NCBI GenBank assembly: GCA_001632435.1
Contig: KV423988.1
Coordinates: 62,001 to 126,000, forward strand
Source of the DNA: Calocera cornea HHB12733
Lineage: Eukaryota > Basidiomycota > Dacrymycetes > Dacrymycetales > Dacrymycetaceae
Reading direction: 5' to 3'
DNA length: 64,000 bases
Part shown: positions 9,381 to 21,598 of the stretch, in pieces
Layout of the letters: each line of letters starts with the position of its first letter
Numbering within the stretch: position 1 is the stretch's first letter
The notes under the pieces: generated by a model
Database searches by the model: none
What the model saw: only the letters and a program-made list of their open reading frames with translations
Told to the model about the DNA's origin: nothing
Translations under genes and position numbers: made by a program

Positions 9381-11114
9381 TCACCTCCCGCCAATTACAG
9401 CACCTCCCCTCTCTTCCTCCTCTCCTCCCCGCCTTCCAGCTGCGCCCGCGAGGCTCAGGCCGCGCAAAGCCTCACCCTGCCCCAAATGGGGGCGCAGCGC
9501 CGGTGTGGCGTGCTGCTCCTCGAGCTCCTGCTGAGCGGACGCTTGCTCGGCCTGCGTGGCTACCTCTGCCAGCAGGGTGGTGGGCAGAGATAGGACATGC
9601 GCGGCGTAATACTGCAGCTTGAGGGCCGCGGGCTTGTTCTGCGACAACAGGGTGTGCAGATCCGAGAGCATGAGGAGAGTCGTCCGGTGCGGGTGCGCGG
9701 CGAGCCCTTTCGTAGCAACTGGGGCGCTTTCGCTGCTGCTTTCACCACTGCTTTGTTGGATCGGTTTCTGGATTGATTTTGAGGGAGAATTTGAGCCCGC
9801 CTGGTCCTGGTCCAGCTCCGCGACTTTGTGCGGCTGCAAGAGCACCGCGGCGTCTCTCAGCAGCACCGCAAACAGCGCGTGGCTCGCATCCTGTATCAAA
9901 ACAGTCATCAGCACCATCGTCCACTCCTCACCGCATCACGCCGAAGCGCAAGCGACGACCCAAACGGACCTCCCGCTCCACTAGCTCGGCACGTACCTGC
10001 CGAGGGAGGCGCGACCACAGGTCTGTCAACGCGCTGTCCACCGAGGAGAACACGAGGGTCGAGCGGCGGTCGGCGAGGAAGGGGAGGGTTTGGAGGATCA
10101 GGGCGGCTGTTTCGGCTTGCGCTTCGTCTGTTTCGGGAGCAGGGGTGCCAGAAGAATGGGAGAGAGGAGACCGGCCCATGTGCCGTGTCACATAGCCGTA
10201 CATCATCCTGCGAACCAGTGAGTATTCGGACTGCGGCTTTCTGAAGGAGGAGAGATACAGACGCGATCGCAAGAAGGTTGTACACGAGCGGTGGGCCTTG
10301 TCGCCCCTTCTGGGCCTGCACAAGCGCCTCAGGCACGGCTACCAGAGCCGGAGGCAGGCCGTAGCGTCTTCCTACAGAGCTCGTCTCTCCTTCTTCGTCA
10401 TCTTCCGGTGTCGCCTCCCACCAGGGGAGGATTATGTCCTCCCGCGAGGCGGTTGCAAGGAGGGCACGCGCAGGCTCGCTGTCGGGGTTGTGCAGAAGGC
10501 GAGTGAACTCAGCCTGTTGCTCGGGGCTCAGAGCGTTCCAGAGCTCCTCCGGGTCTGCTTGGTCTATTCACTATGAGCTGATGCGATCACGAAGCAACCG
10601 CCCTGAACTCACCAAGGTCCAGCCCCTCGAGCTTCGCCGCCAGCCCGCCCCCTTCCTCCTCGTCTCCCTCCTCGTCCTCGTCGCTCCCACCAGCCTCGTC
10701 CTGCTCCGCGCTCTGCTCCTCAAACCGCTTCAGCATCTCCAGCATCGCCCGTTTCTCTTCTGCCGTCCTAGAAGGGCCCGACTTGATCTCGTCCTCCAAG
10801 GCCTGGCGGTAGAACGGCTCGGTACATTGCGAGTGCGCCTGCGGGTGAGGGCCAGTGAGCTGCTGCTCCTGGGCCAACGAGGATTACATACCTCGGACCG
10901 AAAGCACGTCAATGAGCAGTAAGGCGTGTTGCACGTCGGGCATGTGTATTTCGCGAACTGCCGACCGCAGCTGTCCAGTCCTTCAGTACATGAACAAGGT
11001 AATGCGAAACACCCGCACCTACATTCCACACGGCTGCTGCTCTATCGCGGCGGCAGACGATCCCGGGGGGTTGAGCCGCTTCTCCAGGCTCGAAAGGCGC
11101 AAAGAGAAGGTCAT
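9381..11114 (-). CDS. HIT-type zinc-finger protein, ZNHIT2-like
   Basis: Six exons: 11023-11114, 10892-10970, 10613-10838, 10263-10563, 9997-10207, 9381-9890, giving 472 aa. The first intron splits the zinc finger. Joining it gives CGICGRQFAKYTCPTCNTPY followed by CSLTC, a complete zf-HIT motif near residues 28-55. Next come a segment with EPFYRQALEDEI, an acidic stretch, then conserved ELWNALSPEQQAEF and PWWEATPED blocks. The last part is helical. ZNHIT2 proteins work with the R2TP/R2SP chaperone complex in assembling snRNPs (U5) and other RNPs. The role here is inferred from that family. The intron at 10208-10262 has an unusual GTCTGT donor, so that junction is less certain. Confidence 0.8.
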
Positions 11115-11319
11115 GGTCGCGTGCCGCTATACCCGTCGGGCGCTTGGTGAGCAGGAAGAGGACGACCAACGGAGGCAAAAGAAGCGCTCATGACTCACAG
11201 CCACTTGGTGGCCTGTGAGAAGGAGCTGCTTTGGGTGCAGCCCTCCTTAGCTTCTTTCCAATGTTCCTCGTATAAACGGATAGCATTGTACAGATACATT
11301 AACAGGAGCACCACCATCT

Positions 11320-13471
11320 TCATTTGATTTTCCGGAACCACACCTCACTGCTCTCCTCTGGCTGGCCCGGGATTCTCTCCCGGGGCCCCGCCGCCAGACC
11401 CCATGCACCCACGCCAGTCACCGCTCCATCCTTGACCGCGAATTCCGCGACCGCACCTCCCTCTGGATTTCGACGAACGAAGAAAGGAGAAGTATCATCT
11501 CCATATCCCTCAACATAAAGGCTGTCCGCCTTGATTGCGAAGAGTGTGCCATCGACTTGCTCCAGCTTGACGTGACTGAGGAACAGGCGGCGCCAAAACG
11601 CATACAATGTCGTCGCTTTTTTGGCCTCGAATTCCGGATCAACGAGAGAATAGTCTTCTAATACCTTCTCGCAATCACTCCCACCCTCGGAGGGCCAGGA
11701 ACAGAGCACCAAATCGCCATAGTAGCCAGGATTCTCATATGCACCCACGAAGGCCGAAATGGGCATGGCGCTGTTGGCCTCTTGTGACAGGTCAAGGTCC
11801 ACCTGAGGAGGCAGATCCACAGCAGAGGCATTGCGCAGGCTAAATCAAACAATCAGTCTGCTTGCATTTTGTGAGATGCTAGATCCTACCGTCCAGGCCA
11901 GTCGAGGTTTGGCAGGTCGAATAGCTCTTCGATGATTCTTCCGGTGAGAGCCAGCAAAATAGAACCCAGCTCATATCCGTTGCTGAGAGCTATGATTCCC
12001 ACGCCATCGTTTGGTAGCATCGTAATGACGCTGCTAAATCCGGGGACACTGCCGGCATGCGACACCATCTAGGAACACGTCAGTGGTGAAGCCGATATGT
12101 CCCCCGGATGAGCACACCTCGTGCCCAGCATACGCCCACCGTTCCCAGCCAGCTCCGTATACTTGCGGGGATAGCTCCGGGAACATGCCCCTCACCATTT
12201 GTATCGAATGGCCGGTGGTAACGGTGTCCAGGACCTGCTTCGGGACAACCTGCTCTCCAGACCACGGATTCTTTCCGTCGCAGAGGAGTGTGCGAATCCA
12301 GTGTGTCTGCAAGGTTACGATAGTTTCAGGTGTTGGTTGAACAGAAGACAGGCGTTACTCACTAAATCCTTCGTGCTGGAGATCACCCCCCCTGGCCCAG
12401 CGTTCAAACCCACGTTAACCTCGGACCAGTCTTCAAGAAAGTACGGCACTCTCCGCGTCTCATTGAACAAGGGGCCAGCGGTATTAACCCACGTCTCCGC
12501 CAGCTTCCCAGAGGTAAAAGCAATTTCTGGGAAGTATGTCGATGCGTCCATCCCTAGCGGCTTGAAGATCCGGTCTTGCACGAACGACATGTAGCTCTGC
12601 TTGGAATATTTTGAGACGATGTATGATGCAGCGCCGTACATCTGTTATATCTCGGTATGAGATGTGCTCTTGGTGGAGAATACGCAGCGTACCTGGTTAT
12701 TATACTGGAACTTCTCACGGAACTCGTACGTCGGCTGCAAGTACCGAAGTCGCTCGACCTGCTCGCGAATGGACTCTCCAAGAGCATACGAGAACTCATG
12801 TCTGATCAGCGTGTGAGCCCTCGCATTCTTTCCACGCTCGGCTGGGTGTCTCACCTCGGCAGTCCAGTAACATGGCTGAGCATATCAATCAGCGATGTTT
12901 TCTCCGACGCCCACTCGTCCTTGAGCTTCCACTCGCCCGGCAGAAGGTCGACCGCCTTAGTCGTCCAATCGAGCTTCCCGACGCTCTCCGGGAGCGGCGT
13001 CACGTTCCTCCCCTGGGCAAAGTCGTCCATCAGGATCCCGAGCGCGATGGCCGTGAACGCCTTGGAGTTGGAGGCGATGCAGTAGAGCGTCTATGGCGCG
13101 CGTCAGCTCCCAGTCCCTCACTTTCACAGGGTCACCGGATTTCGGGCACGGCCAGTGCATGAAGAAAAGCGTACATCTTCGCTCGCGGGATCCCCGTCCT
13201 CCGCGCGCACGCCGAAGTTGTAAAACTCCGGCGCGTCCCGCTCCGCGTACACCAGGGCCAGCGACATCCCGGGGATCTTGAACTCCCGCGCGACGGCGCC
13301 GAACAGCTCGCTCAGGTTACCCAGCACTCCATGAGGGAGAGAGAGAGCAGGGACGGGGCCGGTGGTTGACAGTGGCTGCCAGTGGGGAAAGTGCGGGCGT
13401 TGGAGCTGGAGCTGGAGCTGGGTGGCCACTGTAAGCCGCGTGAGCCAGGAGAGCACGGTATCCCAGAGCAT
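11320..13471 (-). CDS. Serine beta-lactamase-fold hydrolase (class C/LACTB-like)
   Basis: Seven exons: 13175-13471, 12855-13090, 12693-12801, 12363-12641, 12118-12306, 11890-12068, 11320-11839, giving 602 aa. The catalytic SxxK motif is in IASNSKAFTAIALG and the YxN motif is in FQYNNQ, right at an exon end. SHAGSVPGF near residue 375 corresponds to the third (HxG-type) motif. A C-terminal domain of about 170 aa (GAYENPGYYGDL onward) matches the extra beta-rich domain of fungal members. The family includes D-aminopeptidases, esterases and mammalian LACTB; substrates of fungal copies are mostly unknown. The N-terminus is hydrophobic with Gln/Leu repeats and might be a weak signal or anchor. A decayed relative lies at 32.6-34.0 kb. 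Confidence 0.85.
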
Positions 13472-14331
13472 GCTTGCTGTAGCCTAGTCCTGGTCCTGGT
13501 CCTAGTCCTGGTCCTAGTTCGAATCAAGACAGGGAAACCGAGAGGGGTCTTATGAGCGAAGCGTCAGATGCGCAGAGCGTCGCAGCAAGTACAGTACCCG
13601 CAGTGCGGCGCAGCTGGTCAGATGCATATGCTTGGGAGGTGCCATATGCATATGCTCAGGGTCTCGCGGTGGCCATGGGAAAAGGAACGTGCATCATGAT
13701 TTCTCTTCTCTTTTGGGAGGGCCAGCCCGTCGTACTGAATTCCATCAGCGCGTGAATATCGCGGCACCTGTATGTAGGTTAACTGCGGGGGCGCGCACGC
13801 CCGAGACGAAAGACAACAACAGCATAAGTTAGTCTTGGCTCATTTAAACAATCCAATTTCCTAAAGAATACAGTGCGTGCGAGCGCTACAGTCGGGGCCT
13901 GGCCAGGCCGAGAAAGGGGGGCCGGGNNNNNNNNNNNNNNNNNNNNNNNNNNNNNNNNNNNNNNNNNNNNNNNNNNNNNNNNNNNNNNNNNNNNNNNNNN
14001 NNNNNNNNNNNNNNNNNNNNNNNNNNGGTGGGTGGTGAAGAGGGGCGGTCTAGAGGTACAGTTCTGGCGGGTCGGGGGCTGATGCTGGGCCAGTATGGTG
14101 AGCGGCTTGTCAGCACCGTGCCGTAGTGGTGGTGGTGGTCATCTGTCGTGCGGACGTGCAGCCGCGCGTCGGACGAGCGGCGGGGCGCAGCATCAAGCGC
14201 GACGCAACGCCTGCCATCCCCAGCTTCAGCCCCAGCTCCAGCCCCAGCGCTTCCGCAACGGCAACGGCAACAGCAGCTCTCCAGCCCGAGCGCCGGAGCG
14301 CCGGGCGAGGCGAGGCGAGGCAAAGCAGGCG
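13472..14331. other. Intergenic region containing an assembly gap
   Basis: Upstream of the hydrolase gene there is a hexamer repeat at 13493-13518 alternating TCCTGG and TCCTAG. The 100-N gap follows. No gene is seen on either side of the gap. Confidence 0.5.
13927..14026. other. Assembly gap (100 N)
   Basis: Exactly 100 undetermined bases, the usual placeholder for a gap of unknown size. The frames crossing it are meaningless. The true distance between the flanking genes is unknown. Confidence 0.99.
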
Positions 14332-15763
14332 CTACGGCCCCCCGACCGTGCCGTACTCCCCCCGGCGCTCCCGGAGCAGTTTCTGGATGTCGACAAATGC
14401 GTACGGGGCCGGGCCTGGGCTCTGGCTACCTGCTCCTGCTCCTGCCCCCGCACCGGCGCTGGTGCGGGTGCTGGTGCTGGTGCTGGTCGGGTGCCGATGC
14501 TGGGGCTGGGGCTCGTGCGGGTGCGGGTGCGGGTGGTGCATCCCCAGCCCTGCGGGAGGGGGGAAGAACAACTCCTCGTCCATCTCACCCATCTGTGTCA
14601 TTTCTCGCATTTCCCCCATCTCACCCATTTCTCCCATTTCGGCCATCTCGCCAATCTCCTGGTGCGCATGCAGCTGGCCCGCATGCGCATGTGCGTGCCC
14701 ATACGGGTCGAAGAACGGGCCGCGCTCGTCGAGCGGCGTGCGCGCATACCCGTTGCTCTGGCTGTGCTCCTCCTCGCTCCCCAGGCTGGCGGGGCTCCAG
14801 CTGTCCACGTCCAGCCCTCCCCCTCCCCCGCCCATGCCTACCGCGGACAGGTAGCCGTACCCCGGCGGCGCGTTCCCGTTCCCGTTCCCGTTCCCGTTCC
14901 CGTCGGGGAGGAGCAGGGGCAGGCGGATGTCGCCGTACGGCGAGGGCGGGGAGGGCGCGTACAGCGGGGAGGTGGGGGAGTAGCCTGCGGAGAGCTGGAA
15001 GGGCGGGACGACGGGGAGCGAGTGCGGGTGCAGCGCCGGGAGCGGGTCGAGCGCGTCTAGCGACAAGGTGAGCGAGAGCGGGGGCTTGCCCGGCCCGGCG
15101 CCCGGCCCGGGCCCGGGCCCGGGCCCGTGCGCATGGTAGTGCGAGGGGAAGGGCGCGTCCAGAGGCGGGGAGAGGCTGTCCCGGGGATAGGCGGGCGGGG
15201 GAGGGGTGAAGCGCACCGTCTGCTCGCCCCATGCCGAGTAGGTCGATGCGGCGGAGGAGCGCCGGCGGCCGCGGCGGGATTGGGCGAGCGGGCCCGGGCC
15301 GGAGCTGGGCGAGGTCGGCGAGGTCGGCGAGCCGGAGGGATAGGAGGAGGACAGCGTGCGGTTGTGCGCCGAGGGGAGGGGCGAGCCGGGGTGCTGCCGC
15401 CGGCGGTGGCGCAGGAGGACGTCGCTAGCGGGCGGAGAGGCGTTAGTACCCTTTTGGGACGCGGGAGAGGGGGAGAGGGGGACACACCTCCGGGCGAACT
15501 CCTTTGTGCAGTTCGGGTACGGGCACTTGAACGGGTACACGTTCTCGTCTGCTCGCGGGCGGTGTCAGCGGGTGGGTTGGGGAGGGGGCAAGGAGGGAGG
15601 ACGGACGCTTCCTGGCGTGGCGCCTGAGGTACTCTGCGCGGGAGTACTTTGAGCCGCACCTGTCGCAGTCGAACGTCTTGCGCGGGGAGGAGGGCGTGTC
15701 GGGGCCGACTGGCGAGGCGTCCGCGGCGGGTGCGGGGGTGGGTGCGGGCGTGGCGGCGGTCAT
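14332..15763 (-). CDS. C2H2 zinc-finger protein, probable transcription factor
   Basis: Three exons: 15607-15763, 15488-15548, 14332-15424, giving 436 aa. The joins complete two C2H2 fingers. Finger 1 is FDCDRCGSKYSRAEYLRRH plus ARKH, with its last His codon made at the first splice junction. Finger 2 is YPFKCPYPNCTKEFARRSD followed by VLLRHRRRQH. Both lie in roughly the first 85 residues. The remaining 350 residues are disordered: Ser/Pro-rich, then Gly-Pro, Gly-Asn, Glu-Met-Gly and Ser-Thr/Ala-Gly repeats, as is common in fungal regulators. An SSYPSGSPTSPTSP stretch offers proline-directed phosphorylation sites. Targets are unknown. It is divergent from the gene at 16424 across 660 bp. Confidence 0.8.
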
Positions 15764-16423
15764 GGATGCTGTGGTGAAGTGAGGGTGGTGCGATGGAAGA
15801 GGAGGGGGGCGACGGGGCCGGGAGAGGAGCGGGTCGGGCTTGCGGTTGTGGGGAGGGGTGGGAGTGGGAGTGTGTTGGAGGTTGGAGGCGGCGGGGGGGC
15901 GGGGGGGTCGGTGCGGGAGAGGCGTGTGTGTGGGAATGGGCGGTGTGGGGTGTTTATAGCGGGGTTGGGCAGGGAGGGTCGAGTGTGACAAGTGGGACCG
16001 GGACCGGGACCGGGACCGGGACTGAATCGGCCGTTCGGGGGTAACCTCAGCTGGCGCAGATCACCTGCAGCCACACACGACTGACTGCATGTCTCACCCC
16101 CGGGGGCAGACTGCACGGCGCACGTCGCACGTCGCACGGCGCACGTCGCACGGTCCCCCGGCGCTCGCCCGGCGCTCCCCTCCCACAACCCAACGCCCGA
16201 CAATCCCGCCGTCGGCCGCTCGGGCAGATCGGCCCGGCGGCACGGACGCCCTGTCATGTGCCGCACGTGGCTGTCCCCCCTTTTGCTTCCACCCACCCTG
16301 CCCTCATTGTCACCCCCTACGAGCTACATTGACACACCGCACCTCGGCATATCATTACCACCTGCATTCCTCTGGGCCCTTCACACACCCCACATCCACA
16401 CCCCTACCCACCGGCAAGCGCCG
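15764..16423. promoter_or_regulatory. Divergent intergenic region with short tandem repeats
   Basis: Shared upstream region of the C2H2 gene (-) and the PC-esterase-like gene (+). It contains a (GGGACC)n tract at about 15991-16021 and a cluster of repeated GCACGTCGCACGG-like units at about 16113-16153. GC content is high and no TATA is obvious. No gene seen. Confidence 0.5.
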
Positions 16424-18135
16424 ATGCCCCCCCTCGCGCGCTACCTCCGCCTCCCCACATCCTCCTCCTCCTCGTCCGCACCCAATGCCCCGCTCCCCTC
16501 CGGCAGCAGCCCACTGGACGTGGACGTGGACGACGACCCGCTGGCTATTGAGCTGCGGCCACTGAGCTGGAAGGCCGAGCTCTCCTCCTCCCTCGACGAG
16601 TCTCTGTGCGTGGTCCTTCCCCACCCTCACCCCTCGCTCGCAGCCACTAACCCCCACGCAGGTACACGCGTCTCCTGCTCCTCCTCTCCCCCTTGCTCCC
16701 CTCACACCCACCGACCTTCGCCTCCCTGCGCCGCCTCCTCCTCCTCTCCCTAGCCCTCACCCTCCTCCTCCTCGCCTCCTCCCTCCTCTACCTCCGCGCA
16801 GGCTCAATAGCCCGCATCACCGCGCCCCCGTGCCCCAACCCCTTCCGCCTCCCCGGGCGGATGCACGTCGACCTGCAGCGGGCGGAGGGGAACTGGTGGG
16901 AGCCGGACGGGAACACCGCCCCCGACTTCCCCGTGCACTGTAGTCCCGAGCCGCCCAGGCTGCTGGAGGCGCTCAGGACGCTGGAATCGTCCTCTGTGGC
17001 AGGCAGGGCGGACAGCCAGGAGGGAGCAGCCAGGGAGGAAGCGGCACAGGCACAGGCGCGGGGCGAGGCGAGCGAGGACGAGCAGGCCGCCCTCCAGCAC
17101 CTGCGCGGGCGCACCGTCCTCCTCTTCGGCGACTCGATCGACCGGCTGCACCTAGCGCACTTGTGCGCCTTCCTGGGCCTCCAGCCGCGCGTCATCGAGC
17201 CCTCCGACGCGCTCTACCCGGCCGAGCTGCGCGACCTGGAGGCGCGGCTCGCGGCTGAGCGCGGCGCCCAGTTCCAGTTCGGCACGGAGAGGAGCAGGCC
17301 GTGGTTGTGCCATGCGCCGCGGGCGGACCTGTTGCTGCTCTGGGTGTTCTACCCCGGGTCAGACGACGGGCAGAGCACGCCCGGCCCTCCCGCGCTCGCC
17401 GGGCACCCCGCGCCGCCGTCCGAGCCGGCAGACGGGCCCTGGGGCACCCGCGCCTTCTGGCCGCAGAACAGCGAGCACTTCAACCCGCCCTTGGCGGCCG
17501 AGGAGCGGCTGAAGCGGCTCGCGCTCCCGCTGCTGGCGAACCTCGGCAGGGCCCACGTGGACCTGCTCGAGCTGGGCCTAGGCGCGTGGGACCTCGACCT
17601 CGCCAAGCGGCTCGACAACCTCTCGGCTCGATGGGTCGCGCAGCAGAAGGGCGGCGCGCAGGAGGAGCAGCTGGCGGAAGCGCTGCGCCTGACCGAGGCG
17701 GCGATCGGCGAGCCGCTCGCGCAGGACTTCCTCGACTGGGCCCGGACGCGCACGGAGATGCTCGTGCGGACGGCGCTGCACGCGCTGCCCCCGAGCACGC
17801 CCGTCTACCTCCGCCCGCTCGGCAGCACACCGCAGTACTACCACTGGCCGTACCTCCTCTCCAGCGCGCGGGTCGGGCAGATGGAGGCCCTCGCCCGGCA
17901 GGTCGTCGAGCAGCACCGCCGCGAGCGGGGCACGTGGGTCATGGGCCGCCGCCGGGCCAGGGTCAGGATCGATAATGTCGCGACGTGGACAAGGGGCGTC
18001 GAGCATTGGGAGGACCATATACACCCCGGGCCGCTGCCCGGCAGCTGGGTCTGGGCCGAGTGGCTGCTTTATGGTGCGCCTCTTTTTCTGCGAGTCATGG
18101 CGTGTGGGAGGCTGACTGGCGGCAATGTACCGTAG
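16424..18135 (+). CDS. Membrane-anchored SGNH/PC-esterase-like protein
   Basis: Two exons: 16424-16605 and 16662-18135, giving 551 aa. The order is a cytosolic N-terminus of about 60 aa, a strongly hydrophobic Leu-rich region (TM near residues 85-107, after LRRLLLLSLALTLLLL), then a lumenal or extracellular domain. That domain has GRTVLLFGDSIDRLHLAHL (GDS block, around residue 215), a Cys-containing RPWLCHAPRADLLLLWVFYPG segment, and C-terminal WEDHIHPGPLPGSWVW with a D-x-x-H pair. This layout fits the SGNH/PC-esterase group that includes Cas1p and plant TBL O-acetyltransferases, which act in the Golgi. It differs from the 54.6 and 57.6 kb pair in having no intron in the GDS motif. Its substrate (a polysaccharide acyl group?) is inference. 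Confidence 0.7.
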
Positions 18136-18517
18136 CGCTCTCGAGGTCGGCGCAGCGGAGCGAGCAGTAGGCGTGAGACAGTGGGCAGAGGCAGTGATGT
18201 ATTCCCCCAGGACATGATATCATGCATAGATTATTCCCATGTATTTGCAAGTGAAGGACATACGTTGGCGGCCGATCCTATACTCCCTGAACTGAGTTGG
18301 CTCACGGGTTCATCCACTAGTTAGTAAGGCTTCTGCGTACCGTATTGGGCACGCTCCTTGGAAGCACCGTAGGAATACGGTTATGGAATCACGATGTATA
18401 ACAGAAACTAAAGATAAGGTATAACACATCACAATCCGGCGTAGCGGTATGTTGAAGTCCTGTCTGATATACTTTATGATGATGACACTGCCCGCCTGCT
18501 CACACGGTGAGCAGAGC
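18136..18517. other. Intergenic region between convergent genes
   Basis: 3' flanks of the PC-esterase-like gene and the ELMO gene. No gene seen. Confidence 0.5.
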
Positions 18518-21500
18518 CTAGTCAGCAAAGAAGAAGTCCAGATTATCCGGCGGGGGTTCGTAGGCGATCGCCGTGGGTATATCGATCTTCTCGCCGGTCA
18601 GGTCGAGCAGCTTGATCTTGAGGCCTATCTCGGTGAGGACCTGGGAAGGATGGGTTCAGCGGCAAGCAAGCGTGGGAATTTTGGGGCTTACGTTGACCAT
18701 ATCCTGCGTCTCTTTCCCCACAACACTGCCGTCCCGGCGCAGCATGCTCAGTCCGTCCACCCAGTCGCTGAATGTCGCTGCACTCTCGGCAACCTGGTCA
18801 GCCAGGCTGTAACCCTGCGCGCTGATGAGGGAGAACGAGTGGGGATGTGCCGACATGCCGTTGGCTGTAATGTCCGATGGTGCGTTGGGCAAGAGGCCTG
18901 GCGCCGCAGCGCCAGTGTGCAGCTGTACTTCCGCAATCTGACTGACCTCGACTGGAAACGGTTTAATGAATTGCTCTGCACAACGACACGAAGTGCTCAC
19001 TTCTGTCTGGGAGGTCTTCCAAGCCCCCACGAATAACCATCTTGACTGTGCTGTCAACATAGTGGAGGTACTTCTTGGTCTTGTCCTGCTTCGTATGAGC
19101 GAGAGGTTCAGATAGAGTACATGCTTACATACCAAACGGAAGAATCGCCATGCCCTCTGCGGCCTCTCCTTCTGTGCCGTGACGACAGGGACAGCATTCA
19201 CAAACCAAGCTCCATCCATCAGACATTGGAACCGCTGATCTCTGACGAAGTTGAAAGACTCGTTATACAAATCCTCACGCAACCTCCTGCAGGGACAGTC
19301 AACCCCCGATAAAGAACAAGATCGAAGTGGTACACACCTGACGGGTGCCTTGTTGAGCAAGTCGTCCTCAAGCTCCAGCTTCTCCATCTGCCGTTCTCGG
19401 ACCTTGCGGTACTCGCTCTCTAGCATTTCTCGTTCCACCTCAAACCAGGATGTGGTGCTCTCACTTTTCAGCACGACCTTCACCCTGAATCGACTTCAGA
19501 TGGCCGGAACATATGCGAAGCTGATATACTTACTGGCTGCGCACTAGTGCGGCCACCCGGGGGAAATCAGGCAAAGTCGCAGAGCTTTCGTTCCACATCC
19601 TGATGGATAACATTGGCACATAGTCTGCGCCTAGACTGGGATCAAGCTTACCGAAGGAAGAAACGAGTGGTCAGGTTATGCACTCTGTGGAATGCCAGGA
19701 GGAATGGCTGATAAGACGTCGACGTGGAGTCTAGACAATATTTAACTTTGATCTGCAAAACAGAGACGGATGGGCCTACAACCGGAGAATATGTTCCAGT
19801 GCTCGGCGAGCAGCTCGACAACCTCATTGGACGCCTGCGCAAACGGACAGCGCCTCTGAGGATCTCGGTTGGCCTGTGCCAGGATCATCTAGGCGCAACA
19901 CATGTCAATAAATGCTTCATTACGGATCATGAAGCTTACTTTTGAGAAGTCCTCGCGATCGCGCACAGCGAGGTCATGCTGCGGAATCATTCAGCGTCTT
20001 GTTGCGGCCCATCAGGAACGATAGAAACAAACCATGCACTCCAGTCCCAGGACACCGACTCTTGAGAACTCGGCCCGCATATCATCGGTTTCGAAGCCCA
20101 GCCGTGCCCATTTGTCTTCGTCACCATCGCCGGCGGGCACATCCGCCGCCAACAATACGCGATTGAGCATCTCGCGGTGCACCTCATTGTTGGTATCTAC
20201 CGGCGTGGTCTTGCGTCGATACGTGATACGGACGATGTTTGATTGGAAATCGAGGATGGAAGAAGCGAGATCATCTCCATGATTGTTGTCCATTAGACGC
20301 TGATAATGATATTAGTTCACGCGCGTCCACATGGAGGGATCATGACTCACGATAACTTTCTTCCGAACATTCAATTGCTCGAGCTGCCGAATGAAGTCAT
20401 CCCAATGCTCATCGGTCACTGAGGCAATCAGGGCGTTTATAAGCCGAAGACTGTTCAATGCAGTCGTGGCTTCCGGGCTGGACAGTCGATCAACGACGGT
20501 CTCGAGGAACGCAGGCCGAACTCGGGTCTGCGCGTATACCACGTCGAAGCCATAGTTGTAAACAGTCATCGGCGCTTTCCCCTTCCCACTAAAGGTACCG
20601 CGCGAAGAGCTGGGGCCGGGCGCCGGGTTATGACGGGGATCTGCTTCCACGAGCCGCTTGAGGATAGAGATCGCAGGTCGGGAAACATTGATCGAGCTCT
20701 CCGTGGTAATGACAGTCACGATCTGTGGCCCAATTAGGCGCGGAAAGTGATACGAGATCTATGAGACGTACTCGGGTGACAAATGACGAAGGCAGGTTCT
20801 CCCAACCTCTGTCCATTTCCATCAGGTTGTCCATAGCCGTGAGGGCTGCCTGGAATACCCAAATGAGCCAGCGGAAGACCGAGATCATCAGCGGACATAC
20901 AGAGAGGACATTTCCATGATACCCCTCGATGATGGCGAGGAGTTGCCGAAGGCCATCTCGGTGCAGGAAGGCTGTCAGGAACTCATCTTCCTGCAGAACC
21001 CTTGAGCAAGCCGAATATATGCGCGCAAAAGAAAGGGTCCAACCTTGATATACTTCTTGAGCTCTCTCAGCGCTGGCCGAAAGATGAAGTCGTCGCGACT
21101 CTGCAGCTTCGAGACAATCTCAGCAGCATCGATGGCCGGGGCGTTGGTGAGCCTAACACAGCATAAGCCAGGGTTCAGTCCGAAATGTTCGTTGAACGCA
21201 CTTGAGTGGTGTCTTGTCTCGCACGATCCTGCTAAGGTTGTCGTCGGTGACAAGCTCGTCGGTGTCCGTCCGGAGCGCATATAGCTTGGAGGTTTCGGTG
21301 AGTTTCAGGTTCAGGCAGAGTTGCCGCACAACTTCGGAAGTAGCCTGAACGCGTTGTGAGCAACGCGGTTCCAGTGTGTAGGAAGAGAACGCACGAGAGA
21401 CGGGTCGATTCTTGCGCGGACCTTGGAAGGAAGTCTGGTGAGTTCAGGACCTGAAACATGTGGTTTGCGGCGCACCTTCTGACCATCCTTCGACTCCACA

Positions 21501-21598
21501 GTGTTGGTATGAGGGATGCCCGTCTTGACTTTTGGCATGACAGGCGTCTTGCCCTTGCCATTTGCCGTGGGTGTGACGGGCGACCCGTACGTCGCCAT
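18518..21598 (-). CDS. ELMO/CED-12 domain protein with PH-like C-terminus
   Basis: Sixteen exons (5' to 3' on the minus strand): 21395-21598, 21202-21344, 21044-21152, 20901-20990, 20772-20849, 20351-20722, 20033-20299, 19940-19978, 19783-19888, 19652-19730, 19534-19599, 19338-19484, 19133-19286, 19001-19085, 18692-18975, 18518-18640. All phases agree, giving 781 aa. The N-terminal half is armadillo-like. The ELMO domain follows (about residues 390-520), with motifs VLGLECM, NEVVELLAEHWNIFS and FHRVHNLTTRFFLRMWNES. A PH-like region with a LKSESTTSWFEVEREMLES linker and WRFFRL closes the protein. ELMO proteins form bipartite RacGEFs with DOCK proteins and steer actin remodelling. In fungi a link to polarised growth is likely. 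No DOCK gene is in the window. Confidence 0.85.

Noticed and set aside
8766..9593. 275-codon plus-strand frame near the ZNHIT2-like gene
   Set aside because: Pro/Ser-rich, no domain, and its second half is antisense to the last exon of the ZNHIT2-like gene.
15991..16160. Regularly spaced GC-rich repeats, considered as a CRISPR-like array
   Set aside because: Units are 6-13 bp without unique spacers, and the genome is eukaryotic. These are simple tandem repeats.
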